Source: Pseudomonadota bacterium (lineage in GTDB: Bacteria > Pseudomonadota > Alphaproteobacteria > Rhizobiales > Devosiaceae). From it: 6,274 nucleotides of DNA. The notes under the pieces are model-generated. The model ran no database searches, had not been told where the DNA came from, and saw only the letters and a program-made list of their open reading frames with translations. Position 1 is the stretch's first letter. Each line of letters starts with the position of its first letter. Shown here one piece after another: positions 1-5,295 of the stretch. The position numbers and the translations under genes were made by a program. The stretch lies in the NCBI GenBank assembly GCA_023390785.1, contig JAEWCE010000158.1:1-6274 (forward strand), given 5' to 3'.

Positions 1-203
1 GCGTGCAACTGTCGCTGCCGGCGCCCCCCAGCGACGTGCTCGACACGACCGGCGCCGGCGACGCCTTCGCCGCCGCCTTCATCGCCTGCGAGCTCGCCGG
101 CAATCCCACCGACGCCTGCCTCAAAGCCGGCATCGCAGCCGGCGCCGAAGCCGTCACCAGGATCGGCGGCCAGCCGGTGGCGCAGGGACCTGCTTCGCTC
201 TAG
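1..203 (+). CDS. PfkB-family carbohydrate kinase, C-terminal fragment
   Basis: This is the 3' end of a gene whose start lies outside the window; the first visible full codon is at base 3 and is internal, not a start. About 66 residues are visible. They contain the PfkB/ribokinase signature 2, DTTGAGDAF (visible residues 14-22), where GAG forms the anion hole and the following Asp (codon 60-62) is the family's catalytic base. The Ala-rich helix after it and the ending around residue 66 fit the normal C-terminus of a ~300-residue sugar kinase, so the gene looks intact at this end. The family phosphorylates sugars, ketodeoxy sugar acids or nucleosides in the cytoplasm using ATP. The substrate cannot be read from this piece. 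Next to a sugar-acid dehydratase operon, a 2-keto-3-deoxygluconate-type kinase is an attractive guess but only inference. Its TAG stop (201-203) overlaps the stop of the convergent gene. Confidence 0.9.
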   Translation, partial: VQLSLPAPPSDVLDTTGAGDAFAAAFIACELAGNPTDACLKAGIAAGAEAVTRIGGQPVAQGPASL

Positions 204-1402
204 TCGAAGAACCCCGCGTCTTCTTCGCGCAGATAACGCTTGGCGGCTTTGGCGTCGATGTCGAGGCCGAGGCCGGGGCCGGGGAGCAGGTCGATCATCG
301 AATCGTTGACGATGCGGCCGGACGGGAGGCCGGTGACGATCTCCTCCCACCACGGATCCGAGGCGCTTGGGTATTCGAACGCGATGTAGTTGGCCGGCAG
401 CGTGGCGCACACATTGATCAGTGCGCCGAGGCCGAGCAGGCCGTTGGCGGTGCCGTGCGGCGCCATCAGGATCGAATGCATGTAGGCGTGTTCGGCCACC
501 CATTTGAGCTCGGCGATGCCACCGATGTCGGCCGGGTCCGGGCCGACGACGCGCACCGCCTGCGTCTCGATCAGCTCCTTGAAATTGTGGCGGCTGTAGA
601 TCTGCTCGCCGGTGTGGATCGGCGTCGAGGTCGACACCGTCAGCTCGCGATAGGCCTGGGGGTTCACCCACGGCACATAGTCGCCGGTGAGCATGTCCTC
701 GAGCCACATGATGTTGTACTTTTCGACCGCACGCGCGAACTTGATGGCGTCGGGCAGCATCCAGCCGGGGCCGCAATCGAGCGCGAGGCTGACCTTGTCG
801 CCCAGCACCTCCTTCATGGCGATGACGCAATCGAGCATGTGGTTGAAGCCGCGCTCGGAGATCACCCCCTGGTCCATCGCGCCGTGGTAGCCCGATTTGG
901 TCTGCACCACGCCATAGTGGAAGCCGTCGACCGTGTCCTTCATGTTGGAGTGGAACGAGATTCCCTGCTTCACCATGAAGAAGTTCTCGGGCAGCTCCAT
1001 CATCCACTTGACGTCGGCGGCATAGTCTTCCGGCCGATCGCCGGTGCGCTTCTTGCGCAGATTGCCATTGTAGCAGCGCACCTTGTCACGCACCTTGCCG
1101 CCGAGCAGCTTGTAGGCCGGCACGTTCGCCGCTTTGCCCGCGATGTCCCACAGCGCGTGCTCGATGGCGCTCACCGCGGCCCCGTAGGGCTTGAACGAGC
1201 CGCGCTGGCGGATCTTCAGCATTACCCGCTCGACATCGGTCGGATCCTCGCCGATGAGCGCGTCGCGGAAATGAAGCACCCACGGCTTGAGGTACGTCTT
1301 GGTGAACTCCACCTCGCCCAGGCCGTACAGGCCTTCGTCGGTCACGATGCGAACGATGGGGTGCCGGCCAATGACCGCGCAGCGCAGATCGGTGATCTTC
1401 AT
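200..1402 (-). CDS. Mandelate racemase/muconate lactonizing enzyme family protein (putative sugar-acid dehydratase)
   Basis: A 400-residue enolase-superfamily enzyme of the mandelate racemase subgroup. The N-terminal capping domain (about 1-120) starts MKITDLR and contains SAIEHALWDIAGK (78-90) and LLGGKVRD (99-106). The TIM barrel follows. Candidate Mg2+ ligands are D209 (LALDCGPG), E235 (WLED) and E266 (TGEQ). The catalytic Asp-His pair is D289 (GPDP) and H316 (APHG), 27 residues apart as in mandelate racemase (D270/H297). K145 (MVKQG) lies on the second barrel strand and E343 (FEYP) is late in the barrel. It lacks the D-x-H motif of galactonate dehydratases, having Cys-Gly after the first ligand, and has WLED rather than FEEP. 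The family abstracts an alpha proton from a carboxylate, here most likely for dehydration of an aldonic acid; the substrate is unknown. The ATG at 1402 has an AGAGG ribosome site that abuts the stop of the NIPSNAP gene 10 nt upstream, suggesting coupled translation. Last gene of the - strand operon. Confidence 0.93.
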   Translation of the reverse strand: MKITDLRCAVIGRHPIVRIVTDEGLYGLGEVEFTKTYLKPWVLHFRDALIGEDPTDVERVMLKIRQRGSFKPYGAAVSAIEHALWDIAGKAANVPAYKLLGGKVRDKVRCYNGNLRKKRTGDRPEDYAADVKWMMELPENFFMVKQGISFHSNMKDTVDGFHYGVVQTKSGYHGAMDQGVISERGFNHMLDCVIAMKEVLGDKVSLALDCGPGWMLPDAIKFARAVEKYNIMWLEDMLTGDYVPWVNPQAYRELTVSTSTPIHTGEQIYSRHNFKELIETQAVRVVGPDPADIGGIAELKWVAEHAYMHSILMAPHGTANGLLGLGALINVCATLPANYIAFEYPSASDPWWEEIVTGLPSGRIVNDSMIDLLPGPGLGLDIDAKAAKRYLREEDAGFFD

Positions 1403-1412
1403 CAGAAAGCCT

Positions 1413-1739
1413 CTATTTCACCGACGAAAAGGCGGTCGGCGCCAGGAATTGGTTGGAGACGTTGGACAGGATCGGCCCATCGCGCTCGGAGTCGTCGCGC
1501 GCCTTGTGCCAGGCCGGATCACTGACGAAGGCCGCCCATTTCGCCTCCCGCTCCGCCATCGACTCCCAGGCGAGCAGATAGGTCAGCCGATTGCTGTTTT
1601 CCCCCACAACAGTTGTGAAAAAGCCGGCCTGGCGAATGCCGTGGTTCGCCCAGATCGTCAGGGTGTGGTCGCTGAAGCGCCTGAGCAGGGCCGGCAGGCG
1701 TCCGGGCAGGCAGTCGTAGATACGCAGTTCGTAGATCAT
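1413..1739 (-). CDS. NIPSNAP family protein
   Basis: A 108-residue cytoplasmic protein (no signal peptide or membrane segment) that reads as a complete single NIPSNAP domain, a dimeric alpha/beta-barrel fold. Visible family features are the opening MIYELRIYD followed by PGRLPALLRRF (12-22), HTLTIWANHGIRQAGFF (25-41), the strand LTYLLAWESM (52-61) with the following AEREAKWAAF (62-71), and a C-terminal NQFLAPTAFS (96-105). Bacterial NIPSNAP proteins often sit in catabolic gene clusters, but their chemistry is mostly undefined. Related dimeric alpha/beta-barrel proteins include small isomerases and monooxygenases, so a role as mutarotase, isomerase or intermediate carrier is possible but unproven. 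The ATG at 1739 is chosen because MIYELRIY is the typical family start; the ribosome site before it is weak. It lies 31 nt after one dehydratase-like gene and 10 nt before another, clearly within the operon. Confidence 0.9.
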   Translation of the reverse strand: MIYELRIYDCLPGRLPALLRRFSDHTLTIWANHGIRQAGFFTTVVGENSNRLTYLLAWESMAEREAKWAAFVSDPAWHKARDDSERDGPILSNVSNQFLAPTAFSSVK

Positions 1740-1770
1740 TGTTGGCCATTCACTTCGGGTCGTAAGGCAG

Positions 1771-3132
1771 TCAGCTCCAGGTGCGATCCCAGGAGTACTC
1801 GTCGTCCCACCGGTCGGTGGGCTGCCAGATGCCGCTGACGCCCGGCTGCAGATGCTGGCTGATCACCTCGTCGACTACGTCGTCGATGCCGAGACCCGGC
1901 TTGTCCGGTACGGTGATGAAGCCGTCCTTGACCAGCGGCTTGGGCAGCCCCGTGACGATGTCGTCCCACCACGGCACGTCGACCGAATGATATTCGAGCG
2001 CCATGAAATTCTCGGTGGCGACCGCCACATGTGCGGCGGCCATCGCGGCGATCGGGCTCTCCGCCATATGGATGGCCATGGCGACGCCGTGGTCCTGCGC
2101 CATGTCGCCGATCTTCTTGGTCTCGAGGATGCCGCCGGACGTCAGCAGGTCCGGATGGATCACCGAAATGCCGGCCTCGAGCAATGGTTCGAACCCTTCC
2201 TTGAGGTAAATGTCCTCGCCGGTGCAGATCGGCACGGTCGTTGCCTGCTGCAGCTGCCGGTACTGCTCGGTGTATTGCCAGGGGATCACGTCCTCAAGCC
2301 ACGCAGGCACGTATTTCTCGATCCGCCGCGCCAGGCGAATGCCGTTCTGCAACGAGATATGGCCGACATGGTCGATGGCAAGCGGAATTTCGTAGCCGAT
2401 GACCTCGCGCACCTCGTGGATGTACTGCTCGAGCAGGTCTATGCCTTTGTCGGTGAAGTGCAGCCCGCTGAACGGGTGGCGGACATTGTGGATGTCGTAG
2501 ACGGCATTGCGCTTGCGCCTGTCCTCGAGCGTCTTCACCGGCCCGCGGCCGGGGTGGATGCGATAGCCTTCGAGCGAGCCCGCCGGGGCCACCACGGCGC
2601 CCGGCACGTCGGCAATCTGCATCAGCCCCAAATCCATCTTGAGGAAGGTGAAGCCGCGCTCCATGCGCGCCTTGAGGCGCTTGCCGGTTTCGGTGCCGCT
2701 CGGCTTTTCGGCGTCGGTGTCGCAATAGATGCGCACCTTCTCTCGGAAGCGGCCGCCCAGCATCTGGTAGATCGGCACGCCATAGGCCTTGCCGGCCAGA
2801 TCCCACAGTGCGATCTCGACCGCCGACACGCCACCGCCCTGCCGGCCGTGGCCCCCGAACTGCTTGATGCGGCGGAACAACCGGTCGATGTCGCAGGGAT
2901 TCTCGCCCAGCAGTCGGCTCTTCAGCATCAGCGCAAAGGTGGCGCTGGCGCCGTCGCGCACCTCGCCAAGGCCGACGATGCCCTGGTTGGTGTAGATCTT
3001 GACGAGTGCCGAGGTGAACGGCGCGCCTTCGATCTCGGCCACCCGCATGTCGGTGATGCGCAGCTCGGACGGCCTCGAATTGCTGTTGACCCGGTCGAGG
3101 ACGTCCTCACCCGCTCCGTGCGCTTTCGGCAT
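1771..3132 (-). CDS. Mandelate racemase/muconate lactonizing enzyme family protein, long variant
   Basis: A 453-residue enolase-superfamily member, longer than the usual 370-410. It has a ~23-residue N-terminal extension before the capping domain (ELRITDMRV, from about 23), then SAVEIALWDLAGK (103-115) and MLGGRFREK (124-132). Candidate Mg2+ ligands are D254 (LAIDHVGH), E280 (WLED) and E306 (TGED). The Asp-His pair is D328 (HPDL) and H355 (AIHMA), again 27 apart. K165 (FLKMD) is the likely second-strand lysine and E380 (LEYH) is late in the barrel. Between K165 and D254 there is an 88-residue stretch, far longer than in mandelate racemase, implying an inserted loop region near the active site. 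The C-terminus carries four Trp (435, 442, 448, 452) among acidic residues. It shares WLED, TGE-x-IY and PWW-(D/E)-(D/E)-IVTGLP with the 400-residue paralogue. Probably an aldonic or uronic acid-derived carboxylate dehydratase; substrate unknown. Start: ATG with GAGGAG 6 nt upstream, and no alternative ATG/GTG/TTG before residue 29. Confidence 0.92.
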   Translation of the reverse strand: MPKAHGAGEDVLDRVNSNSRPSELRITDMRVAEIEGAPFTSALVKIYTNQGIVGLGEVRDGASATFALMLKSRLLGENPCDIDRLFRRIKQFGGHGRQGGGVSAVEIALWDLAGKAYGVPIYQMLGGRFREKVRIYCDTDAEKPSGTETGKRLKARMERGFTFLKMDLGLMQIADVPGAVVAPAGSLEGYRIHPGRGPVKTLEDRRKRNAVYDIHNVRHPFSGLHFTDKGIDLLEQYIHEVREVIGYEIPLAIDHVGHISLQNGIRLARRIEKYVPAWLEDVIPWQYTEQYRQLQQATTVPICTGEDIYLKEGFEPLLEAGISVIHPDLLTSGGILETKKIGDMAQDHGVAMAIHMAESPIAAMAAAHVAVATENFMALEYHSVDVPWWDDIVTGLPKPLVKDGFITVPDKPGLGIDDVVDEVISQHLQPGVSGIWQPTDRWDDEYSWDRTWS

Positions 3133-3165
3133 TACATGCTCCTCATGGTCGTCTCGCCGGGGCGA

Positions 3166-4329
3166 CTACACCTCGATGGCGTTCGCCTCGAGATAGTCGC
3201 GGTTCATCTCGTATCCGAGTCCGGGCTTCTTAGGCAGCTTCAAACTGCCGTTGGAGTTGTCGAGCGGCGTGTCGATCAGGTCGTTGTACTTGTTGAGATT
3301 CCACTCGGAGGTTTCGAGCTTGTAGAAGTTCGGCACCGTCATCATGACGTGTGCGCCGGCGACCACGTTGACCGGACCCGCCGCATCGTGCGGCGACACG
3401 GGCACGTAGTAGGCTTCGCACAGCGCTGAAATCTTCTTGAGTTCGGTGATGCCGCCGGTCCACGTCACGTCGGGCATGATGTAGTCGGCGAGCTTGTTTT
3501 CGAGCACCGGCGCGAAGTCCCATTTGGTGTGGCCGCGCTCGCCCCACGAGATCGGGGCGCTGACCTTGTCGCGCACCTGTTTTAGGGCATTGAGGCTCTC
3601 GGGCGGGCATGGCTCCTCGAACCAGTCGATATCGCCGGCCTCTTCCAGCGACCGGCAGAGGCGGATCGCGGTGGGCACGTCGAAGCGGCCATGGGCATCG
3701 ATGAGGATTTCGGTGTCGGCGCCGGCGGTCTCGCGGATCAGGGCGGTGAGTTCGGCCGCCTCGCGCTCGTGCTTGCGGCTCATGCTGCCGTCGAGATAGC
3801 CGTTGCGCTGCTCGCGCGCCCGGCCATCGATGATTTCGCCCTGGTACTCGTAGGGATCGAACTTCAGCGCCGTATGGCCCGAATTGACGATGTCGCGGAT
3901 CTCGTTGACCACGCCCTCCTTGCTGGTGAACTTGCGCTGGTCCGGATGCGTATAGAGCGCGATCTCGTCGCGCACCGCGCCGCCGAGCAACTCGTAGATC
4001 GGCTTGCCCAGAACCTTGCCGCGAATGTCCCACAGCGCAATGTCGATAGCGCTAACGCATTCAACGGCGGCGCCGCGGCTGCCCATATAGGTGTAGCTGC
4101 GGAAAGTCTTGTGCCACAGATACTCGATCTTGCCCGGGTCCTCGCCGATCAGCGACGACCCGATCTGGCGCAGCATCGAGCAGAGCGCCCGATTGGCGAG
4201 CTTGGTGGTCGTGGTGATCTCGCCCCAGCCGCTGACGCCCTCGTCGGTCGTCACCTCGATGAACAGGAACTCCCCCCAATAGGACGCCGATGACTTGATC
4301 AGCCACGGTTTCACACCGGTGATCTTCAT
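3166..4329 (-). CDS. D-galactonate dehydratase-like enolase-superfamily enzyme
   Basis: A 387-residue enzyme of the mandelate racemase subgroup, normal length for the family. The capping domain (1-125) starts MKITGVKPW and has SAIDIALWDIRGK (93-105) and LLGGAVRDE (114-122). Barrel residues: K156 (ALKFDP), Mg2+ ligands D211 (LIDAHGR), E238 (WFEEP) and E264 (WGER), Asp-His pair D287 (MPDV)/H314 (SPHD), E339 (KLE). The D-A-H arrangement places H213 two residues after the first ligand; in D-galactonate and related dehydratases this His is the general acid that expels the 3-OH, while the distant His takes the 2-proton. The stretches GITELKKISALCEAY and SPHDAAGPV closely resemble what I recall of E. 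coli DgoD. The likely reaction is aldonic acid to 2-keto-3-deoxy acid in the cytoplasm; which epimer is used (galactonate, gluconate or another) cannot be decided. The ATG at 4329 has GGAGAGG 9 nt upstream. It is the first enzyme gene after the regulator, with a 51-nt gap. Confidence 0.94.
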   Translation of the reverse strand: MKITGVKPWLIKSSASYWGEFLFIEVTTDEGVSGWGEITTTTKLANRALCSMLRQIGSSLIGEDPGKIEYLWHKTFRSYTYMGSRGAAVECVSAIDIALWDIRGKVLGKPIYELLGGAVRDEIALYTHPDQRKFTSKEGVVNEIRDIVNSGHTALKFDPYEYQGEIIDGRAREQRNGYLDGSMSRKHEREAAELTALIRETAGADTEILIDAHGRFDVPTAIRLCRSLEEAGDIDWFEEPCPPESLNALKQVRDKVSAPISWGERGHTKWDFAPVLENKLADYIMPDVTWTGGITELKKISALCEAYYVPVSPHDAAGPVNVVAGAHVMMTVPNFYKLETSEWNLNKYNDLIDTPLDNSNGSLKLPKKPGLGYEMNRDYLEANAIEV

Positions 4330-4380
4330 TTTGTTTTACCTCTCCATGAAACTCTTGCCGACCGCCGACAGCACGATGGC

Positions 4381-5094
4381 CTAGCTTGCCTTGGCGGCGT
4401 CGTATGCGCGCATCTGCTCGATGATGTGACGTCCCGAGCCCTCGACATGGCGGGCGATGCACTGGGCCGCCTTGTCCGCGTCTCCCGCCTTGATCAGGGC
4501 GATCAGTTCGCGATGCTCGCGGATGACCTGGGTGCGGCGGGCCAACGTGTAGTTGAAGCGCTGGCTCACCGAGCGCAGCACCTCGCGGTGCTTCCACCAG
4601 ATCTCGGCGGCATGCCGGTTGTAGTGACGCTGATAGACGACGGTATGGAATTGCACGTCGAGCCCGCTGTGCAGCACGGCGTCGACGAAATTGTTCTCTT
4701 CGATCAGCCGCTGGATGCGTTCGAGCTCGGCGATGTCGGCATCCGTGGCCATGCTCACGAACCAGCGTGTCAGCATCGGTTCGATGAGCGCGCTGATCTC
4801 GTAGATGTTGCGCACGAAATCGTGGTCGATCGGGCGGACCCGGGCTCCGCGATTGGGCGAAAAGATCACATAGCCCTCGCCGCGCAGCATCTGCAGCGCC
4901 TCGCGCACCGGATTGGTGGAGGTGCCCAGCCGCTCGGCGAGGTCGGCCACCACCAGGCGCTCGTTCGGCTGCAGCCGGCCCGACAGGATGTCCTCGCGGA
5001 TCGTCTCGTAGAGCGATACCGCCCGCTGGCTCGAGACGTCGATCTCCTCCAGCCCGACGGGCGGCGACACCTTGAACTCGCTTGTCCTCCCCAA
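4381..5094 (-). CDS. GntR family transcriptional regulator, FadR/FCD subfamily
   Basis: A 237-residue regulator. The winged helix (about 24-88) shows SLYETIREDILSGRLQP, LAERLGTSTNPVREALQML (52-70) with the family Arg (R64) of the recognition helix, and the wing EGYVIFSPNRGARV. The C-terminal FCD domain (about 93-225) has the usual metal-binding set: D146 and H150 (DVQFH), H194 (REHREL) and H216 (ARHVE). FCD regulators bind a metal and a small carboxylate, often a sugar acid or its keto derivative, and release DNA. It is divergent from the transporter gene and precedes the dehydratase genes, so it likely controls both and itself. The start is TTG at 5094: GGGGAG stands 6 nt upstream and an in-frame TAG lies at 5098-5100, so nothing further upstream is possible; GTG at 5070 is the only nearby alternative. 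After the TAG stop the frame stays open for 14 codons to a TAA at 4336-4338. Confidence 0.95.
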   Translation of the reverse strand: MGRTSEFKVSPPVGLEEIDVSSQRAVSLYETIREDILSGRLQPNERLVVADLAERLGTSTNPVREALQMLRGEGYVIFSPNRGARVRPIDHDFVRNIYEISALIEPMLTRWFVSMATDADIAELERIQRLIEENNFVDAVLHSGLDVQFHTVVYQRHYNRHAAEIWWKHREVLRSVSQRFNYTLARRTQVIREHRELIALIKAGDADKAAQCIARHVEGSGRHIIEQMRAYDAAKAS

Positions 5095-5117
5095 ACGCTA
5101 CTCCCCACGCCCGTCAT

Positions 5118-5129
5118 TGTGTGCACACA
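5118..5129. promoter_or_regulatory. Candidate GntR/FCD operator (12-bp perfect palindrome)
   Basis: TGTGTGCACACA is a perfect 12-bp inverted repeat located 24 bp before the TTG start of the GntR gene. FadR-type GntR proteins bind short palindromes with GT/AC half sites spaced like this one, and they commonly regulate their own divergent intergenic region. The position just upstream of the regulator's ribosome site fits autorepression. The palindrome is seen; binding is inferred. Confidence 0.5.
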
Positions 5130-5142
5130 GGTTCACGAAAAG

Positions 5143-5172
5143 AATGTACGATCCTTTCGCGTTGACACGCAA
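5143..5172 (-). promoter_or_regulatory. Possible promoter of the GntR-dehydratase operon
   Basis: Reading the - strand, TTGCGT (5172-5167) and TACATT (5148-5143) stand 18 bp apart, matching 3 of 6 and 4 of 6 consensus sigma-70 bases. Transcription would start near 5136, putting the 12-bp palindrome just downstream of the start point, a natural repressor position. The match is modest, so this is a weak call. Confidence 0.25.
5162..5167 (+). promoter_or_regulatory. Possible -35 box of the solute-binding protein gene
   Basis: TTGACA is an exact sigma-70 -35 hexamer in the divergent region, 128 bp before the solute-binding protein ATG. No good -10 hexamer follows at 16-18 bp (AAACGT at 17). The A-rich stretch from 5184 to 5215 would ease melting, and TACAAA at 5190 is the nearest TATAAT-like match but at 22 bp. 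Many alphaproteobacterial promoters keep TTGAC and have a loose -10, so this remains possible but not firm. Confidence 0.3.
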
Positions 5173-5250
5173 TCTGCGATCTGAAAACGTACAAAACAAT
5201 CGAGGGGATACATAAGAGCGAACAGCCGATCCTCTCGGTGGAGGCGACGA

Positions 5251-5270
5251 CCCACGCATCGATGCGTGGG
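5251..5270. repeat. Perfect 20-bp palindrome in the transporter leader
   Basis: CCCACGCATC is followed directly by its own reverse complement GATGCGTGGG, a 20-bp perfect inverted repeat centred on ATCGAT. It ends 25 nt before the ATG of the solute-binding protein gene and 14 nt before its GGAGG. As DNA it could be a dimer-binding operator; as RNA it would fold into an 8-bp stem with a 4-nt loop. No T-run follows, so it is not a classical intrinsic terminator. It differs in sequence from the 12-bp palindrome at 5118, so a second regulator or an mRNA processing or stability role is possible. Confidence 0.6.
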
Positions 5271-5284
5271 CGGACAGCGAATCT

Positions 5285-5289
5285 GGAGG
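5285..5289 (+). promoter_or_regulatory. Ribosome binding site of the solute-binding protein gene
   Basis: GGAGG lies 6 nt before the ATG at 5296, close to ideal spacing. An in-frame TAA (5293-5295) directly precedes that ATG, which fixes this as the earliest possible start. Confidence 0.85.
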
Positions 5290-5295
5290 AAGTAA

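Noticed and set aside
3..5. GTG at base 3 as a gene start
   Set aside because: The PfkB signature that follows belongs to the C-terminal part of a ~300-residue protein, so the codon is internal to a gene that begins outside the window.
455..1525. 356-codon open frame on the + strand
   Set aside because: It lies opposite the well-supported 400-residue enolase-superfamily gene; its translation is rich in His, Arg, Asp and Val with no recognisable domain, as expected for an antisense frame in GC-rich DNA.
1605..1617. CACAAC-A-GTTGTG inverted repeat
   Set aside because: It lies inside the NIPSNAP gene, encoding the conserved FFTTVVG stretch; no T-run or promoter is nearby, so an operator or terminator role is not supported.
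3151..3168. Short GC-rich hairpin (TCGC-CGGG-GCGA) between two dehydratase genes
   Set aside because: A four-base stem without a T-run is too weak to call a terminator, and the operon spacing argues against one.
1852..3429. 525-codon open frame on the + strand
   Set aside because: Long but antisense to two clear enzyme genes, spanning their junction; composition is that of a shadow frame and no motif is recognised.
3691..4293. 200-codon open frame on the + strand
   Set aside because: Antisense shadow of the galactonate-dehydratase-like gene, with low-complexity Ala/Val/Asp composition.
5226..5244. Short stems CCGA/TCGG and CCTC/GAGG in the transporter leader
   Set aside because: Four-base stems are expected by chance; no riboswitch architecture could be recognised.
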